The notes below the pieces were generated by a model that had not been told where the DNA came from, did not search any database, and worked only from the letters and a program-made list of their open reading frames with translations. Positions 50,939-63,255 of a stretch of 64,000 nucleotides of DNA are shown here, piece after piece. This DNA comes from Plectrocnemia conspersa (lineage: Eukaryota > Arthropoda > Insecta > Trichoptera > Polycentropodidae), in NCBI GenBank assembly GCA_009617715.1, contig VTFK01000111.1, forward strand, positions 1,054,001 to 1,118,000, in the 5' to 3' direction. How positions within the stretch are numbered: the stretch's first letter is position 1; every line of letters begins with the position of its first letter. A program made the translations under genes and the position numbers.

Positions 50939-52135
50939 ATAGTTCCTATGATATGAAAAACAGATATTTTCTATATTTCGGTATCTAACGATACGTTGAT
51001 CTTTTTTGTTGATCAAGATTTTTTTCTATGATTTGTTATCGTTTATCGTTTTCGGTTATTGACAAAACTTTATTTTTAATTATATACCAGTGTTAATTAT
51101 TACTCTTATAAATTAGAGAAGTTCACTATCTGGTGATTTTTGTTTTGACCTTATTAGTGAAAAACGTTAGAGATCTTTGACTGAATTGAATGCCAGATTT
51201 TTAATAGAGTACTTATTAACGTACTTTAACATAGTATATTGGACCTTGAAAAATAATAATTATTTAAGACTGATGCTTGTTCGTATAATGACGTGCATTT
51301 TAAAACTTATAAAAGTAATTTTAATATCTAAAAAAAGCTTACATATATCTAAAGTTATTTTATTTATATATATATTATATACAAAATGGAAATTTACTTA
51401 TTAAAATGACGCACCGTTCCTTATATATTTATTATTAATATTAATTTCTCTTAGTAGTAAATTTCCATTATTTAAGCTAAGCGTTATATGAAACATTGAA
51501 AAACATGAAAAACTAATCAAAACGTGCCTGTATTTTAATTGATAAGGTTATATAAACGTATACGAAGCTTTTTAATAAATAAGTACTTGCGCCTTCGCTA
51601 ACGTTGGTTTTATGAGAGATCGTTTTTCCACATCATCGTTATCATCAAAGGGTTTTATTAAAAAGTTTTAAACCATTTTTAAAATCGATCGTTAATTGTG
51701 CACCGATTATGTAAAAGTTGATATCGGATGCACATTTTTTTCGTTGAATTTTTATATAAAATTAGATTATTGGATAAAACACATGACTGCTTATTATTGT
51801 TTAATGGTTCCGTTAATTTATGGATATTATTTTGTTATTGTTTAATTTTGTATCGAATTGTGTGTGATTCGGCAATGGTTTATTGACGTTCCATTGATTT
51901 ATATATTATTGATTATATTGATGTTCACGATATTGTGTATCGATATTATTTTTTCTTCATATTATATATGAATTTGTTAAGTTATGATGTATCGAAATTG
52001 ACATAATTATGATTTGTATTCGTATAAATTTTTGTTAATTTTTATTTTTGACAAATATTTTTTCCTAAATTTAAATCTAATAATAATTTGTTGATTTTGT
52101 GATTACTTTTGGCATTAATAAAATATTAAAAACAA
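50939..52135 (+). other. orb 3' UTR
   Basis: AT-rich, with many TTTTTAT/TTTTAAT words that resemble cytoplasmic polyadenylation elements. An AATAAA near 52117 is followed by the likely cleavage region. Autoregulation of orb through its own 3' UTR is known in Drosophila; here it is only suggested. Confidence 0.5.
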
Positions 52136-52379
52136 TACTGTTTCTATTTTATTTATAGTGTAAGATAAAAAAAAAGTAAAAACAAAATAAATAGCATACA
52201 TAAAAAGACATTATTTAGTCGAATAGTTTTGTTCTACGGCTAAGTAACCCTTACAATTTAGGTGACCTCATATCGGTGTAGCTACGCTTGGTGTGATTTT
52301 GGCTTAACTCTCATTTATTCAAAGTCGAATTGGTGGTTCTGACAGGTGTTTAAAGAAAGTTCCTGAAGAAAGTAGAATG

Positions 52380-53375
52380 TGTATTTTTCAGTAAAGGTAT
52401 ATTTTCACTAGTGAAGTCCAAATAAATTTTCACCAATAGATATATATTTCTACTAGTGAAAACATAATTTAAATAATAGGCGCTAGTAAAATGATCATAG
52501 ACATTTTAGAGCAGCGTGCTCTAAAATGTTCTATGAAAATTCAATTTGACAGTTTTGCCCTCAGGAAAGTTCTAAAGCTAATTATATTTATAGAACTTTC
52601 ACTACGTCAAGTACAAAATACAAACTAGGCTAACTTAGCTCTCAAGGGAAAATCAGCGGATGAATAAGTGCAGACAAGTGGAGACATAGACGTCGCATTT
52701 CACATATTATTCCATAGTTTGTCTATACTTGGAGATTACACTATGTTTTAAAAATATGATATCTATCCTTCTGGTATAAAAATGCTGGTCAAAGTATATT
52801 GGAACAACATTTTGGTCAATAGGAGGGCGCAAAAACAACTTCTCAGAAGTCATTTTGATTTAGATTTAAATTTATATTTTTTATATTTTAACTAGATTTC
52901 ACTAGGGAAAATATAACTTCATTGAAAAATATTTATACATCGCACGGAAATAATAATAAATATGAAAATGTATATATTTCTATGTATGGAAAAGTTAAAA
53001 TCATATAATTTACTATCACATGCCAGATAAAATATATTTTCACTGGTAAAAAGATATATCTATCGGTGAAAATGTATTCCAATATGATTTCACTAAATGA
53101 CATGTTTTTAAAAATATTTTCGGGATAGATTCAAGACTGTTATTTTTATTGAGGAATATAGAATTTCTGGTTTAGAAGCAGGGGCGTCATCTCAGCTTTT
53201 TCCAGGTGCCCCCCCCCCCCCCCCCACCAGTTTGCCAGTCAGTGGTCGTTATTTTAATATTTCGATTTCATTAAAATTCATAGTATTTCATTGAATGACA
53301 TATATTTTTCTGACAAAATTCAAGGGGGGCAAATCTCCTCTCCTGACCCCATCCCCTAAATGAGCTCCCTGCACA
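52380..53375. repeat. Composite interspersed repeat cluster
   Basis: An inverted part (52380-52560, AGTGAAAA motifs and TCAATTTGACAGTTTTG), a fold-back half (52775-52860, CAACTTCTCAGAAGTC), a forward AGTGAAAA block (52900-53090) and the module CAGGGGCGTCATCTCAG ... AAATGAGCTCCCTG (53182-53372) with long C and G runs. Confidence 0.55.
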
Positions 53376-53764
53376 CCTGAGATTATTATAAGGTCAATTT
53401 TTGCAAAAAATATGTTGATATAATAAAAACAATACCAGTTAGTGTCCATAATTTCCAATCAAAATGCGTTTTTATAAGGAATTGAGTTATGCTGAGTTAG
53501 GCTGGGTTAGGGTACAGTAAATCGTACCCTAATCTAGTCTAATTTGAAATATTTTTTTTATAAATTTAGGTACACATGTACTTAATTTTATACCTTTTAA
53601 GTACATATGGAGGCGTTCAAAACGGGAGTGCAATGAGTACAAGGTACCCAGGCTCCATATTATGTAGGAGGACAAAAAATATTTAAATATAATTATACCT
53701 GACAACGCAAATTATTTATTTTCATAAAAAAAATTGAAAAAAAAACTAAGGTTTGGTAAGGTTT

Positions 53765-54490
53765 GTGACTTTGTAGCCAGTAAGACGCAGGTGGAATCTA
53801 GTTAGTTTTATTTGATTATATTTACATATGTTGCAACAAACTATTTTGGCCGAGTTCGATGTTCTCCGAGCAGTGGTGAAGAAGCTGGCGGAGCGATGAT
53901 GTCAGTGGACGATCATCTGAGTTCTGATTGTTGTGGCAGCGACAGTATATTCTCCAAACGGTGGTGGAAAAGCTGGCAGCAGGATGTGCGCGTCCATAAC
54001 CGTATGTTGTCCGCGGGCGAGCGGCGGGGGCCAATCTGCCGGAATCTGCAAGTGTCTATACACCAGTGACTTCCTGTGCCAACCTTCTCCTCATCGGAGT
54101 CCAGGGCTGCAAAGCTTGCTAATCAATTACAATCATCCAGCCAATCGATTCACTCGCTTCTTAGAATCAACGAAATAAGTATACTTCTTTATAAAGTGAT
54201 ATTTAGTTGATGGATATCTCCGAGGTTGAAGAATTGTGTATGTGTAACGGGAATATTTGTCTTCCGGTGATACGTTGTTTTCTGACCGTTTCATAACAAA
54301 GAAATATTCATTCAATGCACCGGAGAATCCTCGTGTTATTTATATCCTTTGGTCATGTTATATATTGCCCTTTTGGTTGTAACGAGGGCCTTTGTGTGGT
54401 CCCATTCTTTACGCTATTGTCTTGTTTCCTTGTTAATGGATGAATATTTTGGTCACAGTAAATTAACGCGAGTTTTAAGAATAAGATCTC
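53765..54490 (-). repeat. Dispersed long repeat (LTR-like), reverse copy
   Basis: Reverse-complement match to 6696-7430 over most of its length (for example GAAATATTCATTCAATGCAC and CACTCGCTTCTTAGAA). ORFs in it are not genes. A further fragment of the G-rich module lies at about 54640-54680. Confidence 0.6.
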
Positions 54491-54854
54491 ACAAAACCTA
54501 AATTAACCTCGCCTAACTCAACATATTTCTATAAATCTGGGCTGCGAAGTCAGAGTCGAAAAAAATCAACCGATTCAGATTCCTTATTTTTTTCAAATAA
54601 AATTATCGGGATGACTACATTTTATTTTGTCCAGTTACGTACCTACCTGCCCCCCCCCCCTAAATGACGTCTCTGACTCCAGATGGAATTTTGAGCGATT
54701 TTGAAAGTTTAGGTTTAGCGGAAAAAAATAGCTTTGCCCTTTTAAGTAAGAACATATGTGTTAGATAATCAAGGGATTCCCGTGTAGATGGTTTGTAAGT
54801 CGAGCCATCGTGCAACTAGTTTGTTTGTTTATTTTAGTTAAAACAATTTAAAAA

Positions 54855-55350
54855 TAAATTGTTTGCTTATAATTTTACAACCGAGAGATTTTTTAAATAT
54901 AATATGTGGGAACCTATTTATCTATATATTTATTCATTCATTATGGCCAAAACTTGGCGGCACTCTGATAGCACTGACGAGGCGGCGGCGGAGGACAACA
55001 CACTTTTTTGGTGGACCTCGATGGGAAGACAGCGACCAGTGGTGCCTCATCCACCGTTTACTCGCATATATTTCAATAACAAATTGGCTATTTTTCTGAT
55101 TTTTAAAGTATTTATTTTATTTATTCCCATTCGCCCAGTTTCGTCCAATCCGAGTACAAGTATATAAAGTAAAAACTCACCAATTCAACTAAGCTGACAA
55201 CGAGGAACCAAAGACCAGAGAGACACCATTCTCACAACTGTGATTCGCTACGACTCCATTATTCAACACAACTGCATTTTTATTGTATATCACAATACAT
55301 GCAATAAACTATATTTTAACAACCTGAATAAGTCACGAAAAAAACATTAC
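54855..55350 (+). repeat. LTR-like repeat with TATA and polyA signals
   Basis: Contains ATTATGGCCAAAACTTGGCG (as at 19968), CAGTGGTGCCTCATCCACCG, a TATA-like GTATATAAAG near 55160 and AATAAA near 55305. This order fits a solo LTR. The boundaries and a target duplication were not found. Confidence 0.45.
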
Positions 55351-55610
55351 AGAATAATTCGGCTGTAATTTTAGAGTGAACAGCAATAATGTCTTGATAT
55401 GTTCTTTGAATAATATACTACAGATGTAGCTAAATTATTATGTTTTGTGCAAATTTGTAAGGAATAATAGCAAATTTTAGATTTAAAACTATTATATTCA
55501 GTAAAAAAAAATATTAACAATATTTACATTTTGCCTAATAATGAGCAAATAAATATCAATCAATATTGCAAATTATATTTATGAATCACATGACTTATTT
55601 AAGCTATAAA

Positions 55611-58606
55611 TCAATCAAAACTCATGCTCATGTCTGACGTACAAGTTACGTTGTACTCGGATTTGTTCCTATCTGCTTTATCCACTGGCTTAACGATACT
55701 TAAATCAATATTTTCCGGGAATGGAAATTCTGGTATTGCTTCAACTGAAAAATAAAAAATACATTAAAAGCGATCGTTAAAATAATAAAAATAATGCAAA
55801 TCTTACGGAATAAGTTGGCCTGATCTGAGAGTTCTTCGACCAGATATTTCACCATAGTGGTCGCGAAAGATTCGTCCGGTCTTTTAGACAGAGCAGCATG
55901 AAAAGCGTCCATAGCTCGTTCCATTTGACCGATCAGCGCAAAACATAATCCGAGAGCTGAATACGTCGAGCCGCATCCGGGAACGATCGTCAACGCATGC
56001 TCATGGAAACCTATTGCTTCTATATATTTCTTATTTTTACGGCAGACATGTCCTAGATTGTTCAGCAACGGTTGCCATCTTTTATTGATCATTTTACCTT
56101 TAGTTACTATCGAAAATATATTAATAATATTTTTTTTAAATATGAATATTTAATGTTATATGTCGTATAATCTTACTGCTATAAACTTCAGTTAAGGCTG
56201 ATCTCCAGAGCTTCTCGGCTTCGTCGTACTGCTGATTCTGGAAAGCGATCACTCCCATTTCGTGAGTCACGTGGGCGTCGTTCGGCGCCAAGACGAGAGC
56301 CTGCTGGAAAAACTTATCGGCCATCTTCGGATTATTGGTCAGACCGCATTCCAATCCGATGTATAAAAGAGGAAGGTGGCAACCGCTCATCAACTGACTA
56401 GCTTTAAAATATGCGGCCATGGCTTGATCGTGTTCATTATCGGCAGCGAACGAATGACCATACGCTAGCCAAGCAGCTCCCATTCCACGATCCAACGAAG
56501 TGGCTTTGGATAAATACCGTCGTGCAAATTCACTCTTGCCTAATAAAAAAATTGTTAGTGACGCATAAATTCAACATATTGCAATACGAGACAATGTTAC
56601 AATATAGGTAGCTTTGTTATGTATTTAATATTACATTTTATCTGAGCAAAAAGCGAGATCAAAATAACAAAAAATCTAGTAAGACATTAGATCGATTTAA
56701 GATCGAATGAACTGAAAATAAAATTCATTAAAACTAATACAAACCCGTAATGTAATAATAGCATCCAACAGCAAACCAAGAAGTCGCAGATTGCGGATAC
56801 TTGTCCACCAATCGATGAGCTAAAGAAAACAGAGCTGGCGGTCTTTTCAATTCGGCTAAGCAAGCAGTACGCAATTCAGCAGCTCTTTCACTATCGCCTG
56901 AAATAAATGCATCATAAATATTAATTCACAACAAGCATCATAAAATGAATAAATGATCAGTTTTTACCAGTAGTAAGAGTACAAAGTGAAAATAAGTAAG
57001 AATTACTGATCATTTTATTGTATATGTTACAGTGAATCTGTATTCAAAATAAAAAATCATTAAATATCAAAATTAAATGATACGAACTAGACCAGCTCCT
57101 CATAGCTAACATGAAACAGGTCAATGTGTAATGCCAGCACATTAAAAGCAAGTGCAGACGTCCTAACCCCAACGGGGTTGACAAATTAGTACGGCCAGGG
57201 GAATATTATACGGAGATGTGGAATTGTATAATATTCCTTGGAAAATCCGTAAAAATAAAAATGTAGCGGTTTTCCTCAATTGAATAAAGAAACACATTTG
57301 TGCATTAAGAAATAAATTATAATATTATTTTTTTTTATTTTCTGTTTATGTTTATATTATATTTTATATGTATGTTTTTATTATTTTTGTTTAGTGTATA
57401 AACAATTAGCTATATTCGCTAAATAAATTATTAATATAAATATTTTTTTACCTTCCGGAGGACCTAACGCTTGCAAACAATCTTCAAAATCGCCTCTTCG
57501 TAATAAATGCCTGGCTCTACCCTCAATGACGTCTGAACTGTACTCGATCAGTCTATTTACGGCCGTGCCGCAGCTCTGCGGTACAGTGGAAGAAGCTAAA
57601 CTCAATTTGAATTCTTTCTCTTCGCTTCCGTATCTGTTCAACTCGTTCTGGTATAAGAGCTTCATTAGGGTGATCTCGGATTTGTTGCACTGGGCTTCGA
57701 ATGGCAAGTTTTCCAATAATTCTACCTCTAAAATTATAAAAATTGCACTGTATTTTTGCTAAATAATAAAATTATAATTACATTCGTTTTATGTCACATT
57801 AAGCAAAATTAATCGTTTTTAGCTCTGTGAATTGTAATCTGGTATTGATTATGCAAAAAAAATTAAATATTTATATTGTCTACAAAAAAAGATATTGAAA
57901 CAATTTTTAAAGCATGGATATACCTTGTTCCGGCGTTAGCATGTGATGTCGGGTTAAATAATCTAACGCTTCGTAACAAAAAACATCTTTGTGAAGAGCT
58001 TGAAGAAAACTATTGCCCGCGCCCGTGCGTCTATCCATAGCGCCCAAAGCTCTTCCTTTTACCACTGCCACGGCTCCTAAAACTCTCTAAAACAAAATGT
58101 CGTCACACAAGTTATTATTAGAATAAACACAGAAAGTAATAAAATGGTTACATTTTTAGGCGGATCGCTCATGGTATGTAAAAGATTGTCAGGTTCAACT
58201 TCGTCCATCAATTGTATAGCTTCTTGATACTCTTTGGCTTCCAACAGCGCTTTACAAGCCACGTAATAGCTCATGAGATGAAATTTGTGCAATCCCCTCG
58301 AGGTTATAGTGTGAGCCGCTCTGTGATATTCTCCCTTTTGCAGCATGCAATTGGCCACCATATAAACTTCGTCTTCGATTCCGCTTCCGTTCAAGGCGTT
58401 CAATTTATCGGCGTAAAACAACGCGGCGGTCCACATTCCCTGAAAGGTAAAATTGCAAACATTTCACAAAAAGGAATTCTTTCTTCTTTTTTAAAAACGT
58501 ATAAAACTCTTACTAAATCACAATATTGCTTAACCAAAGACCTCATGGTATCGCAGAATAGTCTTGTGGTGCTGTTCAGCTTCACAGTTGACGAACCTTC
58601 GCACAT
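55611..58606 (-). CDS. CDC16: CDC16 / APC6, anaphase-promoting complex subunit
   Basis: A TPR scaffold subunit of the APC/C ubiquitin ligase that drives mitotic exit. Eight exons, high to low: 58606-58514, 58439-58152, 58086-57924, 57727-57452, 56897-56745, 56539-56177, 56106-55807, 55744-55611; 589 residues, all phases agree. Diagnostic TPR stretches: LTRHHMLTPEQ, SATSWFAVGCYYY, FARRYLSKATSLDRG, AWLAYGHSFAADNEHDQAMA, GCHLPLLYIGLECGLTNN and PLLNNLGHVCRKNKKYIEA. The start MCEGSS is chosen over an in-frame ATG at 58708 because the upstream 34 residues look unlike the family. The C-terminus after the last TPR is short. Confidence 0.93.
57195..57241. repeat. Hairpin in CDC16 intron 4
   Basis: GAATATTATAC (57201-57211) pairs perfectly with GTATAATATTC (57226-57236); CCAGGG and CCTTGG extend the stem imperfectly. 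Confidence 0.6.
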
Positions 58607-58781
58607 CTTGGCTATTTTTATTTTTTTTATTGATAAAAATCGTTGCGAACTATTGACATTTGCGACTGTTGGTACGCATAGATAAACTTCAAACCAAAAT
58701 GTTGCCATACGTAAAAAAATAATCTAATTATATACGAAATATAAATAAATAAAAATTGTAATCAAGTTGGTAAGTAATAAT

Positions 58782-58829
58782 CATAGAGTAAAGAATGTAT
58801 ATATATTATATGATATTCTTTACTCTATG
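58782..58829. repeat. Perfect 15-bp hairpin upstream of CDC16
   Basis: CATAGAGTAAAGAAT (58782-58796) and ATTCTTTACTCTATG (58815-58829) are perfect inverted repeats around an AT loop, about 180 bp from the CDC16 start codon. Confidence 0.75.
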
Positions 58830-58889
58830 GTAATAATAAACTGATATTAGGATTTTTATTTTTATTATTAAATAATATTAGTTAATCAT

Positions 58890-59260
58890 CGTAACCGCCG
58901 AATCTGAAGACGAAAGTGATGAGGAATTAGATTCGATATTTGATTTACCGAACGACAACTTGGGACAACAACTCCTGTCAACAACAAGCAACCGTTGACC
59001 CAATTTTCGAATGGAAGAGAGATGAATTTATACCGCAAATCCATTCATTTGATCCAAGTTATTCTGGACAACGATTGCATACAGATACAACGCCCAAATA
59101 AGTTAATTATTTCAAAAACTTGTAGACGAGGATGACATGAATTTGATAGTCTCGGAAACAAGCAAGCAATACATATTTGCGAAAATGGGCACAAGTTACA
59201 GTCGATGAAATGTATGTATTTGTGGGTAATTGGTAATAATGCCCTACGAGTCTAACTGGA
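58890..59260 (+). pseudogene. piggyBac transposase N-terminal relic
   Basis: Reads ESEDESDEELDSIFDLPND, then after a shift FEWKRDEFIPQIHSFDPSYS and GQRLHTDTTPK, then VNYFKNL. The order 'acidic start, F-x-W ... F-x-P, F-d-x-S-G, YF' is that of piggyBac transposases. Stops and shifts are present and the catalytic DDD region is absent. Confidence 0.6.
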
Positions 59261-59269
59261 ATTAATAAA

Positions 59270-60364
59270 TTATTTTTTTTATTTTCTTTGTTATTTTTAA
59301 ATAATCGCGACAAAAATGCCACTAGTAGATAATAAGCGTCTGATAAATGAACCATCACTCCAGCCGGCATTAAAAAAATTGCGATTTACTCTGTCAAATT
59401 AATTGTTGTTTAACGCAATTTTCAATGCATAGTTTATTTACACCCCATCAGCCCATACAGAGCCAACCCGAGGGGCGGCAGCCCGGGACGCTAATTACTC
59501 CAAATGGGGGCGTCATGTGACTATATTTAACATGATATCGATAGCTTTCTTCTCAAAACTTACCTGTTCTAAAACCGTGCGAGGAATATTCGTATGAACA
59601 ATCGCCTTGTGATCAATGTTCGTGTGCGGGAGGCAATTAGACACAGTTTGAGTCGCTGCAGTAGTATTTTATTTGAATATTGAAAAAGTTACATGTTATT
59701 TATGTATATACAGAGAAAACGAGACACGGGGTCTGCACCGGCGTGCAAGCCCGTCAACGTCGACAAGAGAAGGGAGTCTATTAAGCCTAAATAAATACAT
59801 ATAAATAGGTCCCATGCAATCCTTTCACCAAAACTAAAAACTGAAAGCTTAAATATTTATTTGGCTGTGCAGATTTTTTAAGAATATTTTAAACATTATT
59901 GCTGGATACTGCCGACCTTGTTGATTTCTGAAGTCAAGTGTCAGATTGCCTTCAATATTTTTCGCACAGTTTATAATCACATATAACTCATTATTCCACG
60001 AGAAAAATAGATTTTCGTTTAACCACTTAAACGACAGCGGTGAGTCACTTGCTGATTACTTTATTAAAACAAGTTAACGAATTATTTACAATTTTTATTT
60101 TTAATTATTAAAGATAAATTATTTTTAGAAAGAAATAACAGACGACCCACTAAAAAGTCGCTGGCGTTTAAAGGGTTAAACCAATCTGCTTATTTAATTT
60201 GTATTTCCATTTGAATAGCACTCAGAACGAACGCCATACGTTTAGTACGACATATTCTCACATCTGTTGTTTTCCTATTAAAATATAGACATACTCGGAA
60301 AATAAAAGCAATTATTTATTATATTATAAGCTCGTTTATTGATAATCATAATAATAATATAAAA
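59270..60364. other. Intergenic sequence between CDC16 and OVCA2
   Basis: No gene seen. 59593-59635 holds AACAATCGCCTTGTGATCAA and GTTCGTGTG, a small relative of the minisatellite at 63131-63255. Confidence 0.45.
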
Positions 60365-61292
60365 CTATAAAGTGGATAGTTCTTGGTTTGAATTTTCTAG
60401 CTCGTCTTTCATGACTTTTATCAAAAATTCTTTATAAACAGTTTTAGCCGACCCAGAGCACGCTACGTAATGTCCCCCTTTGTGTTCCTGAATAGTGGGA
60501 TTTGGGAAAAGCGCTGCAAGAGTATCGCTCATCTCTTGGGAACGAAATAAACAATTAGTATTTAATAATATTTCATATAATCAGATATAGTGTATTATAT
60601 TATATTACCTTTTGGTATGATTTCATCGGACTCGCCGAATATGTGCAGAGACGGTATTACGATTTCCGAGTCGTAGAAACCCTTGTGAACGAGACTACCG
60701 GAGCAGAAGCCGGACGATATTATAACAAATTTGAAGGAATACGATAATACTAAAAATATAATATTATAGAAAATATAACATTGTAATAAAGAATAATAAG
60801 GAATTAAAACTTACGGCCATTTTGCTGCATAGCCGCCAATATAGCGACGAGACTGCCGCCTTGAGAAAATCCCATCAAACCGTCGAAAGGACCGTGATCC
60901 TTGAACGTCTTCTCGATGAAATTTAAAGTGTCGTTAAAACCGACAGCCGGGCCGCTCACTCTGGTGGCTTTGAAAGTGCAGTCTTCGGCGTTGAACCACC
61001 ACGCTCTAGGGTCTTTGTCGGCTAACCAAAAAATCTAATAACTCAAGTCGAACGGCAACGTAAAATATTTCTAGTTACCTTCTTCTTTAGCCGCCCCGTC
61101 CTCGTTTTCTACAATATGCGGCGCCGTCAAACATGTGACGGTAGCGAAATGTCGAATAGTCTTCCGAAACGCTCCGATTTTGGCGTTAAACGAGTCGCCG
61201 TTTTGCCGGTAGCCGTGTAAAGCCAGTATTTTCAGTTTCGGCATGTCGTCTATCGCTTTAGCTTTCGGCGTTGAAGCTTTATCGTCGGTCAT
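60365..61292 (-). CDS. OVCA2: OVCA2-type serine hydrolase (FSH1 family)
   Basis: A small alpha/beta hydrolase related to human OVCA2 and yeast FSH1, probably an esterase. Four exons: 61292-61079, 61021-60815, 60749-60609, 60534-60365; 243 residues with consistent phases, close to the family's usual size. Motifs: KILALHGYRQNGDSF near the N-terminus, the nucleophile elbow GFSQGGSLVA (catalytic Ser), LHIFGESDEIIP (catalytic Asp) and KGGHYVACS (catalytic His). All triad residues are present. The start MTDDKAS is preferred; an in-frame ATG at 61397 would add 35 residues unlike the family. It is independent of its neighbours. Confidence 0.92.
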
Positions 61293-61794
61293 AATTGCGT
61301 TTTTACTTATTAAATTAGAATAAATGTAAGAGAACCGATAACTTCCTCCACAATAAGTCCTTGCAAATAATACATCGGATGCTATTGCTACCAACATAAC
61401 AGGCGAAACGTCATGAGGTTATTGGCCTTAACCAAAATAATTCCGACCAAGAAACGTCTTCACTATTTTACTTACAAAAGATTTATCTTACAAAAGAAAA
61501 AATAAAACAAATGAAGAAAAGAGAGATGGTAGATTATTGCCAAGTGTAGGATGAAGCGTTTTCTTGCTGGACTCGGATGGTAGCGTGATCTATGCTTGGA
61601 AATATTTTCCGGTAGGAATCCATTAAAGTGGATTTCAACATTGAAATATAAATATCACTATTCATACTACCCTCGTAAGTGTACAAGTTTCCTACCCCTG
61701 ATGCTGCCATGCAACTCCAAATCATAACGCTTCCGCCAGAATTTTCACTTTGGGTACTACGCAATCAGTTAGATGTACACTAGCGATCTTCAAG

Positions 61795-61925
61795 CGATCC
61801 CCGTACCTTTTAAAATGTAAACAAGTATAATTCAATAAAATACTACTGCAGCGGCTAAATCTGTGTATAATTGCCACCCGTCACCATCACCGTCCCTAAA
61901 GATGTTCTTCTTCTACTCTACGACG
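61795..61925 (+). repeat. LTR-like tail repeat inside the Tc1 relic
   Basis: AATAAAATACTACTGCAGCG, GGCTAAATCTGTGTATAATT and GCCACCCGTCACCATCAC match the tails at 7490-7545 and 20095-20150. Confidence 0.5.
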
Positions 61926-62317
61926 CACGTGCACTACACCTGGGGTACCAAGAACTTAAATAAATGTTAAATAAAAGTATGATTATTTCAAAAAATTATT
62001 CCTTTAAAAATTTTTGAATAAATCAAGTTTTTAATATTATTTTTATATTAACCAATTTTAATTTAAAATTACCTTAAAGTTGATTTTGTTGGACCAAATG
62101 ACTTTTGTTAAATCTTTAGATGTCCAAACTTAGTGTTTTCGGGCCCACTCTAACATTTAAGTTTTATTTATTTCTGAAATCCACGGTTTGTGTTGGTCTT
62201 TGCAACATCTGGGTTCCACATTTGTTGCGTGTAGGAATACGCGTGCTGATTAGTTATTAGGTCTGAATCCAAAACACGTGTGATTGTATGTAAACTTTAT
62301 TTGAGTTCGGCGTGGCA

Positions 62318-62408
62318 CGATCGTTTCGTAACGACGATCGGGGCCGACTGGTTGTCATAACAACCAGTGGGACATTCCCGAACGCTGTAAGATGGCGTTC
62401 GCGAACGC
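62318..62408. repeat. Cluster of short perfect hairpins
   Basis: CGATCGT/ACGATCG (62318-62340), ACTGGTTGT/ACAACCAGT with a 4-base loop (62347-62368), CGAACGC/GCGTTCG (62380-62401) and the palindrome GCGTTCGCGAACGC (62395-62408). GC-rich in AT-rich surroundings. Confidence 0.65.
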
Positions 62409-62789
62409 ATACAAAAGGCGAAACGGGCGTCAACAACATTATTGCGCTTTCTTTTCACCGTCCGCGAAAAAATGGATGACTCTCCGCTTTTAAAATTTGA
62501 GCAACCTCTTTGAAGACGTTTTTGAACGATTTTTCAGGGACTCGCGAACCAACATTCGATCTTCCTAGGCAGTTGTGTTTCGTTTTCTTTAAGTTCTTGT
62601 TTTTGATTTATAAAAACCACATTCATTAAACCGTTTCAAAGTATTTTGGACAGCTTTTCGTGAACAATTAGTGTATTTAGTAATTTCCAATATATTCAGT
62701 CAATAATATGCAATATTAAAATTCAATAAAATTATATTTGTTCTTCTTTTGCAATTTGACCTGATATTTTTTATTACTAATGTAAGCAA

Positions 62790-63125
62790 TTAAAAACGAC
62801 AAATTATTAAAAAAATTGTCGGATTTCGGTTGCTCGGGAGATTTAACTCGGCTTTTTTTTTATTTGAGCGATCATAGATAGTTTATTACCAATGGCGGCT
62901 GATTGTTGAGAAGTATTTTACTTCTCTTCTTCTCATGGGTCCAACCTGTGCCCTCTGTTTTTTACGTTATTTATTAATGACATAAATACAGCAGTTACAA
63001 ATTCAACTTTTATTCTGTATGCAGATGATTTATAATTGTATTAATACATTCAAACTGTTGCGGGACTTCTCTCTACAGAGCTATTTAGATTCTCTATGGA
63101 GATGAGCTGCTGTTAACTATCTATC
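62790..63125 (+). pseudogene. Non-LTR reverse-transcriptase fragment
   Basis: Pieces LLKKLSDFGCSGDLTRLFFY, LFINDINTAVTNSTF, ILYADDL and SLQSYLDSLW match the 7665-8120 copy in order. Here YADD is intact, but other shifts and stops break the frame. Confidence 0.7.
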
Positions 63126-63130
63126 TTCCT

Positions 63131-63255
63131 ATGAACATTCGCCTTGTGAGCAATCAATTTGTGAGCAATTTTCGTTGTGAGAAATTACCTTGTGACCAAT
63201 GTTCGTGTGAGCAATCTTGCTGTGACCAGTGGCCGTGTGAGCAATAGTTCGTCTT
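63131..63255. repeat. Minisatellite of GTGAGCAAT-type units
   Basis: Repeated units such as CTTGTGAGCAATCAATTTGTG, GTTGTGAGAAATTACC, TGTGACCAATGTTCGTGTGA and GAGCAATCTTGCTG occur about seven times with variable spacers. Confidence 0.65.

Larger units (their letters stand above)
61534..62715 (-). pseudogene. Tc1/mariner transposase relic, interrupted
   Basis: Pieces appear in the right order on the minus strand: an HTH part LNILEITKYTNCSRKAVQNT then LKRFNECGFYKSKTRT (about 62700-62580), RMLVRESLKNRSKTSSK, MLEWARKH, WTSKDLTKVIWSNKINF (about 62160-62080), and NSGGSVMIWSCMAASGVGNL (61740-61680). It is broken by stops, by a hairpin-rich stretch (about 62260-62450) and by an LTR-like insert (about 61785-62075). 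Confidence 0.8.
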
